From positions 124,001-188,000 of the forward strand of contig NHZP01000005.1 in the NCBI GenBank assembly GCA_003313425.1: a DNA stretch of 64,000 bases, written 5' to 3'. The position numbers were made by a program, and so were the translations under genes. Of the stretch, positions 34,701-45,513 are shown one piece after another. The notes under the pieces are model-generated. The model searched no databases. It was not told the origin of the DNA and saw nothing but the letters and a program-made list of their open reading frames with translations. Source of the stretch: Pseudopyrenochaeta lycopersici. Lineage: Eukaryota > Ascomycota > Dothideomycetes > Pleosporales > Pseudopyrenochaetaceae. How positions within the stretch are numbered: position 1 is the stretch's first letter; each line of letters starts with the position of its first letter.

Positions 34701-36531
34701 GTGTAGCTAGATCTGTACCAGCAGGGGGTTGCGCTGTGCTATTCATCTGAGCATCCTGTGTCAGTACAATTTTTATAGAATATGGGTGGGTTTCTTACAG
34801 TCGGACCACAGACAGCATTCTAAAGACATAATGTTAGCCCATGTTTACATTCAAGCTCATAAGAGACGGGGCATACCGGGACGTTAGCAGGCATTGGTGC
34901 GCTTCCGCTACTGACACACATCTTGAAGTCAGCCCACAAAGGCGTGCAGCCAGTCCATCCCCATGTCTTTTTGTTAAATTCGTACAAATCCAAGACGCTA
35001 AGATCGCGGGCAGCTGCAATCTTCGTGCAGTCATCATCCTTCTTTGTTATATAAACAGCACAATTGCCATTCGAATCTGGCTTGGGCTTGAAGTCAGGCC
35101 TCTTACCATCAGAACAACAAACTCGTTGACCCTCAGCGAGAGAATTACAATTGATGTTGGAGTTGGCCTTCATGAAATCAGCTGTGCTGATCCCACATTT
35201 GGCGGCTAGCGTGTCGCAGAGATTACCCGTCACGACTTCTCTCGTCTTGCATGTTCCGTCCGAATTTCCACCAGGGAGTGTGTTGGGGAGTGTACCACTG
35301 CTGCAACAAACTGTTTCGTCTTTGACCAAGGTATTGCAAAGATTTGCGCGATTAAACTTCTCTAGATCCGACTGGCTGATGCCGCATCGGTTGGCCACAG
35401 CCCAGCAGCCGTCGCCTCCCTGAACTTTGCTTGTTTGGCAATCAGCTCTGGCCACCAGTCGTGATCTCGCACCAAGCTGAGCAGTCGATGTAACATTTGA
35501 TGTAGACGTGCTGTTTGATCCGTTCAATGATGTACCGTTGATCGGGGTTGGGACTCGAAGGTTGACTTCCATCAATTGCTCTCCACTGGCGTTATCTGAG
35601 ACACATGACCCAGTAGCCCAGTTTTTAACAGTTTCTTGGACAAAATGAAGATTTTTGGCGCTTGTCGCAACAATCCCGATATTGTAGTCCGCGCCGCGCT
35701 TGTCTGCTCCACAGAGCTGTGTTACGATGATGTTAGCTATATGGCCTTAAATAAGGTGTGGAATGATCCTTACTTGCACGATCGTTGTTTTTGTGACTGA
35801 ATTTTCGCGAACGTAATGCAGGAATTTTTCGAGAAGATCTGCGGTTATTCCATGTTGATGGAGTTCTACTCCGGCAAAAAGACCAATAGTCGCTGACTGC
35901 GAGTAGGCAAACTCTATAGCGTTGTTTGTGCAAGAGAGTGGTTGTCGCAAAAGGTGGTTCCTCGTCTGTTCTGTAGCTGAGATCAGGTGATTCGCAGAGA
36001 ACTCGATGTCGTTTGCTACTTGAAGTCGGTGTAATCGTATTGACGATCTGTGCAGGACTCGATTTGCTGTTGTGCAAATTGAAGCTTTCGTATCGTCGGC
36101 TTCGAATGCAGGCTGGATGTTGGAACTGAAATCGGCAGAACAAGCCCGCACGATTGGTTGTGCACCTTTACCGTTCGCAGCACTCTTGACAACCATATCA
36201 AGTAGCATAGTCTCATTGCACATCGAAAGTTTAGTAGCGTCAGGAAATAAAAACCAATCTGTTCTTGAAGTGGCTAGTCATCCGTCAGTGACACACTGGA
36301 TCTAGAATCCGCAACAATGAGCTCACCGTTCTTTGCACTCGCCATACTACAGGAGGAAGGGCACGCCTTCAGCACCTCTGGGGTTATGCGTTGGGCCGCA
36401 GCTAGCCATTGCTCAAGGTCATCTGCAGTGTCATCCGCTCGAGTCTCGATACCGGCATCCGCAGATACGATACTGCTGTTCGCCACTTGGAGGAATACGA
36501 AAAAGAATAAGGAATGGAGGGAAACCCTCAT
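31761..36531 (-). pseudogene. Killer-toxin-type (subgroup C) chitinase: LysM, ChtBD1, GH18; disrupted
   Basis: Secreted family-18 chitinase of the class related to the chitinase subunit of yeast zymocin. Ten exons: 36531-36327, 36273-35774, 35716-34877, 34819-34799, 34755-34575, 34440-34022, 33968-33961, 33902-33696, 33642-32123, 32065-31761 (4206 nt, 1402 codons). Signal peptide at residues 1-25. Three Cys-rich LysM-like modules at about 328-373, 391-435 and 454-503. Chitin-binding type 1 at 541-565 ('NPCPLNVCCNVWGQCG'). GH18 at about 598-950 with catalytic 'DGIDLDWEYPG' (712-722, acid Glu 719). A Cys-rich region and the class-typical C-terminus follow. Two defects: an in-frame TGA at 32294-32292 (codon 1244) removes the last 158 residues, and the intron at 33695-33643 starts GG instead of GT. 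GH18 and binding modules are otherwise intact, so a truncated active enzyme remains possible. The 2EXR and secreted-protein genes are neighbours. Confidence 0.85.
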
Positions 36532-37423
36532 GTTGGGAAAACGAATGAAAGTACTGATTTAAAAGAGTGTGAATATCTCTGTCTCCAGAGATCCAGACCT
36601 GAAGAGGTTACAGCTAATGACTAGTAGTATAGAGAACAATGAGAGAACTCACTGTTCACATATAAAATGTTGAGCGCTCTACCTGCTGCTACATTGGCAT
36701 ACTTGCCCCTTCTTGCACCGCCATAATGGTCAGACAAACACGGCTCGGCAAAGAATAATGCTACCTCTTGACCAGATACTCGGACCCCTGCTTGAGTCGC
36801 ATGAATGCCCCAGAAATCTGCCTCGGGCGAACTACACTAGTACGCGACGCCGTCAATTTTTTTTAGAGACTTCAATACTAGCATGTACAATTGGTTCCAA
36901 TTCTACCAACGCAACACAATGCGACGCTACATCTAGTATCTACGCCGATGCCAAGGTCTTGGAGTCAAGCAACAGGGGGTATTGTATTGAACCCTTCATA
37001 TACATGCCCGTGTGCGGCGCAGTCTCGCTCGGTCTGCACAAAAACCACCGAAAATGGACCGAGCGGTATACAACTCTAGCGTCAAGATCGGATTTGGCTG
37101 GATGCCAGTCGCCTTGTATAGTCTTATCAACGGGGATTATGCTGACAAGTAAATGTAAATTGGAGGATCGGATGAGCTGGTCCTCGGCCGTGTGCAATGT
37201 GTGCCTCGTTTTCGGCGCGTAGGGCACAGGCGTTTTCTGTTGACATAGCTCCTTGCGAGTAGAGATGCGAATGGTCATTGAGACGTGACATTTATGCAAA
37301 TGTAACCTCTTGTGTATAGTTCAGCTGTGCCCGTCTTGTACTCATTGACATTTCGGTCGACCTTCTTACCCTCTTTTGCGCTTCTTCTTCCTCTTCCTTT
37401 GCATCTTCGGATCGATTGTAGAC
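36532..37423. promoter_or_regulatory. Shared divergent intergenic region of chitinase and secreted protein
   Basis: 892 bp between two start codons pointing away from each other, so it must contain both promoters. A 'catataaaatg' TATA-like word lies at about 36659-36669. Pyrimidine-rich DNA (37365-37400, CTTCTTCTTCCTCTTCC) lies just before the secreted-protein start, as is common in fungal promoters. The open frames 36713-37222 (+) and 36940-37299 (-) look fortuitous. Confidence 0.5.
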
Positions 37424-38574
37424 ATGAAGCTCTGTATCCTTTCAGGCCTTCTACTACTCTTTACAACCATTTGGGCGGCTGGATATCAAGGATGTCTTGA
37501 GCGTATCCTCATGTATCAAGCTTATTTAATCGATGGCTTGAATCCAGTCGGAAGCCAGACGATGGGCCAGCAGTGCATAGGCAGAGACTGGGATGGCGGT
37601 AATAAAAGGTGCAGAGGCACGTGGAGACCAATGGTACGCATCAAGAGGATCTTAGCTTCACGCGCCACGCAATGAACTAATCGCCTCGATACATAGCCAG
37701 GTCATGCGGCTGGGCGCGTTACCTATAATCAATTCATCGAGAATTTGGGAAATGCACCGGCACGAGGTATCTCGTGGGGTGTTTTCACTGGCGGTGTCAT
37801 GGACATTGAGGAAACCGCAAAGAAGACATATGACGAGTATACCGCACCCCGGGGTAGTGCAGCCAGGCTTGTTAGAAATTTCGGAGCGAATACGTTTATG
37901 CTCAACACTGTTGAGTGGAACGATGCCATAGTAAAGAGTAGTTAATTGTGAGCCTTCTACACCTAGTCCACGGCAAAACGCACTTCAACTCAGGATATTT
38001 GAGACGCTGACAGCTACTTCGGACAGGGTCGAAAAGGCATATAAAACCAACAAAAACACCCTGACCGCTGACCAAAGGCAATTGTTCCTAAATTATGGTT
38101 CGTCACGCCTATTATTCATGCTCAGAGATTAAATGCTGAGCTGTCTTCTATTCACAGATACAGCACTAGAAAAGACCATACAGGCACGCATCGGGGATCA
38201 TGGAAAGGCATTGATAAATCTTGCAAGACCACAATTAACGAATGAGGGGATCACTCTAGTAACCAGAAACGTTGGTACGAAAAGAATCCTAAGTATTGAT
38301 CATGCATCTCGGACTGACATCTGCATGCTCTCCAGGCACCAATCCAAGACCACGTCCTCCCCCAGGTGACAACAATTGGGATACAGTAGACTGGAAAGAA
38401 ACCATTAGACAAGCGGAGGCGGCAGGTATTGCGGATGCAAAAGCGAGAGTCGAACGTGTCGCGAAAGAGATCTATCAGAGAGATTCTCCTGGCGGGGGAA
38501 GTGCCCGAGAGCACAAGCAAGTCATAGATTCTCTCAGAAGTGCGGAGAACAGGAAGCTTAGCTGTGGTAGATAA
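37424..38574 (+). CDS. Small secreted protein, divergent partner of the chitinase (297 aa)
   Basis: Exons 37424-37633, 37697-37930, 38004-38097, 38158-38274, 38336-38574; introns 63, 73, 60 and 61 nt; total 894 nt. The second intron (GTAAAG...TTTGAG) is the least certain; the others have good GT-AG ends. The N-terminus 'MKLCILSGLLLLFTTIWA' is a signal peptide, followed by 'GYQGCLERILMYQAYLIDGL'. Later stretches: 'YNQFIENLGNAPARG', 'ARIGDHGKALINLARPQL', 'NNWDTVDWKETIRQAEAAG', and 'EHKQVIDSLRSAENRKLSC' at the end. Overall it is a charged, mainly helical protein with few cysteines and no membrane segment. I recall similar hypothetical proteins next to killer-toxin-type chitinases in other ascomycetes, but know no function. 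The shared promoter region suggests co-expression with the chitinase. Confidence 0.7.
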
Positions 38575-38709
38575 ATGACCAGTGTGGCCTCTCGAGTCCG
38601 ATACAGATAACACATCTTTTTATTGTAGGGTACAATGCAGTTTTTCTTGAGTCTTCAACATGCCAACCGAGCCGTAGTGTACCAAAGAAAATATAATTCC
38701 AACCTATAA

Positions 38710-39531
38710 TCAACTCATCTCGTCATCAAACCCTTCATTTACAGTTTTGATATTGCCAGCTCGATATTCCTCAGCCAGATGGATATAGCCATCGTATCCC
38801 GGCCAGATGATCTCGTGAATCTTTTCTAGAACCTGATGATGCACCGCAAGACGACCGGCGGACGTATTTTCATCGATGAAGACTAGATTTTCCAGCGCGC
38901 AAGGCCAAGGGCAATCGTGGAAAGTATCACCCCAATTCTCGAAGCCGTCAATGCAAACAACATGAATAGCCTCGACACTGCTAAAGTGTTTGATGTATTC
39001 TTTCTCATATTCCCAATACTCATCAGCTGGAAAAGCCTCTCGACTGAACTTCAATCGCTTGATAGTAGATGCTATTGGCACAAAGTAGGCCAGGAACTCT
39101 GTGCCTATATTCACTAAGTCGATGTCTAGGTTCAGCCAAACATATCGAGAATCGCTGTTTAGCTGCTCGTCCAAGGAGACTCGCTGATACATTCCATGAT
39201 TCCGAGCCTCCCGGCACGTATGTAGTGCCGCAGGGATGTTAGATGAGACTATATGGACGTATGGCTGGTACAGCTTCCATTCTTTTCCGGCTTTTGCTAT
39301 CGCTTTTCGTTCTGCCCGTGTCGAGGTTGGTGCGTCGCGCATAGCTTCGCTGAATCTCGTGCGAGTAATCATGTACCATTGACTTGGATGCGACCAGGCA
39401 GCTTCGAGTGGGTCTTCAGGCGTAGGTTTCACCAAACGGACCTTGACCTCGCGAGGCTTAACGGTCATTTCCCAGATTGCCAACCGAAGCTCTGACGGCA
39501 GTCTAGGAAATGGATGGAACGTGAACGCCAT
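38710..39531 (-). CDS. 2EXR-domain protein (273 aa)
   Basis: Single exon, intact. The N-terminus 'FHPFPRLPSELRLAIWEM' is the 2EXR signature (FPxLPxELRxxIW) found in large numbers of filamentous-fungal proteins of unknown function, often species-specific and F-box-like in position. Then 'REVKVRLV', and the typical 'IPAALHTCREARNHGMYQRV' followed by 'RYVWLNLDIDLVNIG' (the family's second conserved stretch, where residents of the fold read parent-gene words such as VNPxxDxxY). The remaining half ('IKRLKFSREAFPADEYWEY', 'VVCIDGFENWGD') is leucine-poor and acidic. It converges with the secreted-protein gene (135 bp between stops). No signal peptide; probably intracellular. Confidence 0.9.
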   Translation of the reverse strand: MAFTFHPFPRLPSELRLAIWEMTVKPREVKVRLVKPTPEDPLEAAWSHPSQWYMITRTRFSEAMRDAPTSTRAERKAIAKAGKEWKLYQPYVHIVSSNIPAALHTCREARNHGMYQRVSLDEQLNSDSRYVWLNLDIDLVNIGTEFLAYFVPIASTIKRLKFSREAFPADEYWEYEKEYIKHFSSVEAIHVVCIDGFENWGDTFHDCPWPCALENLVFIDENTSAGRLAVHHQVLEKIHEIIWPGYDGYIHLAEEYRAGNIKTVNEGFDDEMS

Positions 39532-39890
39532 GTTGCATGAAGTTGGGCCTAGCTGCAGCTGACTCTGCTACTCAATCTTATTAGCACAGCCTTGCTATTG
39601 TTGTAAGGAGAAGGTAAAAGAGAAAACGCACTGGCTAATGTCCAGTTGCCAAGCCGTGTGTGGGAGGCCTGAATATTTGGTGTGAAGCAAATTTTAACAA
39701 ATGCAACGTGGTTACGAACCGAGACCGTAGGGAAAATTGCATAGGATAATAGGAAGAGCAATCGGCCTAGATTTTTGGAGGTACTATTTATGCAGGTACG
39801 AGGCGCAGATAATATTGGGGACTGAAAATGTGGGTCCAGCGAGCCATGCTGGGAACGGAAGGAGATCAAGCGGATTGAACCCTATCTTAC
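39532..39890. other. Upstream region of the 2EXR gene
   Basis: Normal composition; no convincing gene. Ends where AT-rich RIPed DNA starts (about 39890-39960). Confidence 0.5.
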
Positions 39891-40270
39891 GGTAGACTAT
39901 TACGCCACGAAGGTCGGAAACTAAAATCCGAAAACCAAAACCTCAAACCTAAACAATAATAACTATTTACCCGCCCTTACGCTCTATAATAGAGTATAAA
40001 TAATAAAGTAATAGACTGTAATAGTTTTTATTTATAAATTAAATTTATTAATAAATAGTATTATTATATAAACCTTTATTACGTGTCGCATACTTAAGGA
40101 TAAATTTACCCTACCCTTAGTTCTCTACTCTATTCTATTATAGACTATTACTAGTATTTATAAGCTATATATAAAACTATTATTAATTATTACTAGTATA
40201 CCTTAGTATAGTAAGGTAACTAAGTAGAGGCTTTATATATAACACTAATTAAGCCTAAGGAAAAGAGGCA
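39891..40270. other. RIPed flank of the integrase-type transposon
   Basis: AT-rich DNA before the integrase-like reading frame. It may contain the transposon's left end, but no terminal inverted repeat was found. Confidence 0.35.
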
Positions 40271-41870
40271 GGCCTTATATAAACCTTACCCTCTATAAGA
40301 AAGAATTAAAGGCGCTTTTTAAAGAAGGTCTTATATTCTATTAGCTATTAGATTAGCTATATAAAAAGTATTATATTAAGTATAGTATAACTACACTTAA
40401 AGATCGCTTTAAGAGATAAGAGGTTTAACGTTATATTACGCCTAACGTAGAGTAACTTCTTAAGAACTAGATTATTATACTATTTTATTAGCTTAATCTA
40501 GATAACTTTAAGATTCTTTAGATACTTTATACTAAGGGCTATACTAGTCTTATAAAGGTAACTATTATAAGACTTTAGCTATTACTAGGACTAAAACGTT
40601 ATATCTGTAATAAGGATAACTAAGAGGTTACTAATATACTAGCCTATAGGCTTATTAAAGAGGAGCTAAAGAAGAGTATTATTAATAGCTATAGGAAGTA
40701 GATGCTATAAGTCTACTTTAAGTAATAGTATATATTCTTTTCTTGCAATTCTCTTTTTAGAGTATACTACTCTTTAAATCTAGAGGTAGTAGAGCGACGC
40801 TATAATAATTAGTAATAAAGAAGAGGTAAATATATTATACTTAGCCTAAACTAGTACTAGTCTATTAATAGCTATAATAAACTAAAACCCTTTAGAATCT
40901 AAATCTATAGCTATATTAACGCGTACTCTTAGTATATTATATAGGTATATATTAGAGTATCTACAGTAACTGCGCTTAGCGTGCTCTATTAATACTTATA
41001 TACTATAGGAGATATAAAAGTATTTCTATAGTATCTTTGCTCTAATTATAGTAGTAAGACTAGGCAGATCTTATACGTATATTATATACTCTTAAAGTTA
41101 GGCTAACTAGATATTATATAAGAAAGGTGTTATATATATAGTATAAGCATAGTAAACTAACATATTAAATCTTAGTAGTAATAGCTATTAAAGGGTCTAC
41201 TCTTTTAGTAGAGAGTAAGTAAAGCTCTAAGCTCTCTATTTAACGTAGCTTTAGACTATTATACTAACTATTATAAGTATACTTCTAAGACTTATAGACT
41301 ACTAATTATTTCTTAAAGGACTGCCTCTCTAATATAGTAGTAATAGTTACTATATATCTTCTAGTCTTACGCTGTAAAATAAAGTCCTTTATCTTCTTAT
41401 AGAATTACTATTATATATAAAAGTAGAAAAACTATCCTAATATTATTATTAGAAAACCTAATATACTCTATATGTGTCTACTAGTAGGGATAGTAGACTA
41501 TAAGCAGACTCTACTCTAAGATAAGTACTAAAGAATCTATTAAGAGGTACTAGTATAGGATATAGACGCTATCCTTCCTTTACCTACTTAGAGATAGTGT
41601 AACGTCTAGTTATAAGATATAGGCTTTAATTCTTATACTAAAGACCTAGGCAGTATATATAAACAGAAACAGCTATTTAAGCGCTATTATTTAGAGCTGC
41701 GTCGTCGCGCTGCTCTCTATATTAAAATAAGGCAAGTGCCTATACTTTAACTTCTTAAGTTACTAACTAGTAGCTAGGATTTCTAGGTTAGTTTAAGTGC
41801 TATTATTTATAATAAAGTACTAACGCGATTACCTTGCTACTAGATATTGAAGGATGCGACTTTATAACTA
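40271..41870 (+). pseudogene. Integrase-type (rve-like) DDE transposase, heavily RIPed
   Basis: Reading TAG/TAA as former Gln or Trp, one plus-strand frame runs without indels for about 1.5 kb. It starts with a small helix-turn-helix ('KELKALFKEGLIFYQLLDQL') and goes on to an integrase-like core. The motif 'SINSYNKLKPFRIQIYSYI' fits an expected H-I-D-G-Y-x-K-L pattern with D to N and G to S. 'INAYSQYIIQVYIRVS' fits I-D-A-Y-S-R, and 'QYLCSNYSSKTRQIL' fits R-S-D-x-G-x-E-T. All catalytic Asp read Asn, as expected for RIP on the other strand. This resembles the integrase-core DDE proteins seen in fungal Ginger-like DNA transposons rather than Ty3 integrase, since no RT is nearby. Termini were not found. 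Confidence 0.6.
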
Positions 41871-41949
41871 ATAATATAGAAGGTTAATATAAGGAGAATT
41901 AGGAAGGGGTTTGTGTTTTAGGTAATAGTTAGTAATAGTACTTATTATA

Positions 41950-42166
41950 ATAACTTACCTTATAGGTAAGGTACTAGAGTAGGTTACGCTATAATTAGAA
42001 TAATATATAGACTAAGAAATTATTAACGTAGAAAATATAGTAATATTTAAAGACTAAGATAAGTTTAAAAATATATCTAATAAATCTTTAGAATATAGAC
42101 TAAGAAAATTATAGTAGAATAATATATATAGGAACTAAAATAATATACCTTTATTACTAACTATAC
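41950..42166 (+). mobile_element. Gypsy A gag fragment, plus orientation
   Basis: Matches the reverse complement of 20310-20090 (Gypsy A gag), more heavily RIPed. It ends exactly at the solo LTR. Confidence 0.7.
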
Positions 42167-42524
42167 TGTAGAGTTAACAAGGTGGTTCGGCACAATCCCG
42201 CAGTTCTGGTGTTGTGAATGAGAGGTAACGTTGGAATCAAACGTGCGTGAATAACAGGAGCAGCCCTGCCTGTGCAGTCTGCCAGAAACGAAGGTAAGTA
42301 TGGAGCCTGGTTAAAAGTAATAAACAAAATGGTCTGAAATCTCATTAAATTGACGTAGCTAATGCACTAGCTACTTTGCAAAATCTGGGTTTTGAAGTGA
42401 ATTATCGTGGTGTGTGGTGCATGGTGCATGATGGATGGTGCATCTCCAAGTCTTATCACCAAATTTCGCTGACAAAGGAAACCCATCATCACCTGATTGC
42501 CCAGGTACCCTGTGCAACGGCACA
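42167..42524 (-). repeat. Solo LTR of Gypsy D family (358 bp)
   Basis: Closely matches the LTRs at 49870-50242 and 62064-62436 with TGT...ACA ends, and has a 15-bp shortage relative to them. It retains normal composition inside RIPed DNA. No target duplication is visible: the flanks are TATAC and GTAGT. The two sides are pieces of Gypsy A in opposite orientation, so this is not a simple insertion. Confidence 0.85.
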
Positions 42525-43030
42525 GTAGTAGGTAGTAGTTCTTTTTAGTAATATTATTTAATTTCTTATAGTTAATATATAACCTTAATACTTTATCTTT
42601 CTTTAGTATAAATAAGATAAGATATCTTACTAAAGACTTAGATTTCTTAATAAAACTCTTTACTAAATTTTTATTAATATATTTCTTTAGGACGCTTAGT
42701 TTATAATTACTAAAGTAGTATATTAGTATAAACTTAAGCTACTTACTTTCTATAAGTTCTATTTTATAATCCTATTTTTAATATTTAAGTAGTACTCCTT
42801 TTCTTACTTTTTTAGTAAATATATCTCTAAATTCTTTATATTCTTCTAGGATTTTAGGAGTAGTAGCTAACTCCTTATTCTTCTTAGTATTCTTTACTAG
42901 CTACTAATAAAGTAGCTCTTTAGCTTCTTATAAAAGTTTAATACTTATTATTACCTTCTTATCTACTAAAGTATGCGACTATTACGTAGGTATTCTCGCG
43001 TTATTTTTAATATGTATAAATACTACTTCT
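42525..43030 (-). mobile_element. Gypsy A RT/protease-region fragment, RIPed
   Basis: Collinear with 8965-9480 of Gypsy A, same strand, with many additional C-to-T changes (AGCGGGTAATAATTC to AGTAGGTAGTAGTTC). It covers the N-terminal part of the reverse transcriptase. Confidence 0.8.
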
Positions 43031-43760
43031 TATAGTATTAGCGTATACTTAAGTTCTTATATAAGTGCTTAGTTTAGAAGGGCTTAGGCTAAAATTAAGA
43101 GTAAGCTTTCTACTACCTATAAAAGAAATAGAAGCTAAGGATACTAAAAACCTATAGTACTAGCAGGAAACTAGTATAGATAGTGTAGGTGTTAATATAG
43201 TTAAATAAATATACGTAAGTATAGAGAAGTAAGCTTATTATAATAGAGCGTAATTTGAATACTCTAAAAAGTAGCTACTCTACTTAAAGTTATATTTAAG
43301 CCTTAATAAAGGGCCTTCTACTTTATTAGTGTTATATATAGCTATTTATATAAGATAACGCGCGTATCTATATAGCTATAGTAACGCGTAAGTTTCTCTA
43401 TAAGTACTATATTACTACTATTAACTAGCTAGCGTACTTACTTAACTTTAACCAAATTAAGCACCTCTAGTAGTATCTTAAGAAGTATATATATAAATTC
43501 TATCTTTAGTATAATAATTATAGCGCTGCTAAAGAAGAGTAGGATAGCTTTTATAGTATATTAAAAGAGTGCTAGCCTCGCATACTAGTAAGGCTTATTT
43601 ACTGCCTTACCTTAAGTATACTATAATAAATTACTGTATATAAATAAGCGCGAAGTTAGTAAACTAAATATTAACTACGTGCGTAACTCCTGCTTTAAAA
43701 ATAATTTAATTATATTATATTTTAGCTAAGATACGTAGTGTTAAAGTTTTGCGTATAAAT
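43031..43760. other. RIPed AT-rich DNA, unassigned
   Basis: Continues the RIPed block without a match I could place. Composition returns to normal at about 43755. Confidence 0.4.
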
Positions 43761-44930
43761 GCATGTGAGGCTAGCTCGTGCGCTGGCGGAAGAAACTTTA
43801 TTCAGTGACAGTAAGAGAGACCGAAATTCTAGACCTTCAGTACGATCGAGGCTATTAGATAAAATGTTAACTATGCTAAAGGGCTGGAGTTAAGGTTAAG
43901 GAAGGAAGTACTGTATAGTTGCAACAGGTGGTCTTAGTCGGAGGTTTATCGAAGTTGTTAGAAGTTCACACTTCTTGTATGTTCCCAGGTTCATTAACAA
44001 TAAAATAGAATTTTCTATCTACTTCCTTTTTTTTCATAGCGTAAGTACAAAATAGTAATAAAAATTATTTCAGTACCCTTCCGAACGAATATGTATCCTA
44101 AGAATGTCTTTATGGCTGCTTTTAGCAAATAAGAGACAGTCTTCTATTGTCATCTATGTGAAAAGGCAATTATCAACAACGCTTGTCGTGCATTAAGCTT
44201 ACGTGTCCTAGAACTGATTCGTATAAGACAGAGGCCAAGCATTATAGTAACAGTATATTTAGTGTTGATTGCTCGCACCCCAGGTTTACTATGTAACATC
44301 ATGGGTGCTTGGCGATCGCTTTGTATAGAAGCAACCTAGATTACTAGTAAAGATAGTCGAATACTTACGTTTTTAAGTAATGATTAGGCAAGAGATTGAA
44401 ATTATATACTCTTTTTATTTAGCGCCTGTAGTGCAAACTCGGCCGAATTCGCTCCTTATTTCTAACATTAGCCTCTACTACTTAGGAGGTCATCCTAAAA
44501 GCGCAGCTACTTTAAGCACAGCGTGACATAAACAAAGTAGACAACTTATAATCAAGTGTATATAGTGTTACGCGGACTAGCACGACGTATAATAAGCGCA
44601 AAGAGATAGCGCCCCTAGCTATAGTACTCCTAAAGTTAACTAGTAGTATACGTAGAGTAGGACTACTGCTCTCTATTACCTCTTTATACTTTGTATATTC
44701 TATAGCCTTTTCATATTAGCTACTTCTCTCCTTCTAACTAAGTATATAGTAGAGATATAGAAAGCCTTGCTTATATAGGCACCACCCACCTTGATGATCT
44801 ATACTTCCTCTGTATGCATTTTAAGGTTGGACGCGAGATAATTACACAAATAACATCAAGGCAGGCTTCCAGACAGGCTTCCTTGTCTCAACTTATCTAG
44901 AGTGTATTCCTTTATCGCTTACAGTTTTCT
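43761..44930. other. Gene-free stretch of mixed composition
   Basis: Partly normal (43760-44350) and partly RIP-like (44500-44780). No open frame above 60 codons and no repeat identified. Confidence 0.4.
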
Positions 44931-44934
44931 TCAC

Positions 44935-45345
44935 TACTTGCTAATACTGCCGATTAAGGAGCTGAAACGCAGCACACAGTGCCTCAGTTTGATCAACAAG
45001 CTCAGCTATTAGAAGATCTCGTGCGTCGTCAATCTCAAAGTCATGGTAGTCTAGCTGTTAACCAGCTTATCAAGTATTGACGGCTTGTTAGGAACCACCC
45101 AGCTCCCTTGGCACAAAGCATATTAAAGCTGTGAACAGCTATTCAGCGCATCTATTATCAAAGGTGACAGCACAGGCGGTATATCATTCTTGAGGAAGCT
45201 CTTCAGGCTGGCCAGAGCCAGCTGCTCACTGCAGAGGCTGATAGGTCAGCCAACAAGGGCAGTTAAGCTCAGTCAAGCTCAGCCGAGCAAGCGCATCAGC
45301 GCGTACTGCCGACGTGCAGCAATTGTCATTATCCAAGGACCTAAA
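44935..45345 (+). mobile_element. pogo transposase C-terminal fragment
   Basis: Plus-strand reading 'FDQQAQLLEDLVRRQSQS', a helical Gln/Leu-rich stretch, then a Cys pair 'LPTCSNCHYPRT' near 45320. The same arrangement closes the transposase at 16184-18017 ('CSKCGVQGYNRTSC'). No terminal repeat found; a fragment. Confidence 0.55.
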
Positions 45346-45513
45346 TCAAATCAATGACATCCTAGATGGACCAATTCATCTCCTCATTGAATATAGACAG
45401 TAGTACGCTGCTGTTGAGGAACTGAGCAAGAAGGTGCGTAAATTTAGATGAGACTTTGCAGTTAACTGGTTTTCGCAGATGACTGGTGAAACATATTACC
45501 CTATAAACCTGAA

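Noticed and set aside
36713..37222. 169-codon open frame in the chitinase promoter region
   Set aside because: Lies in the shared promoter of two genes, opposed by a 119-codon frame on the other strand, and shows no signal peptide or motif.
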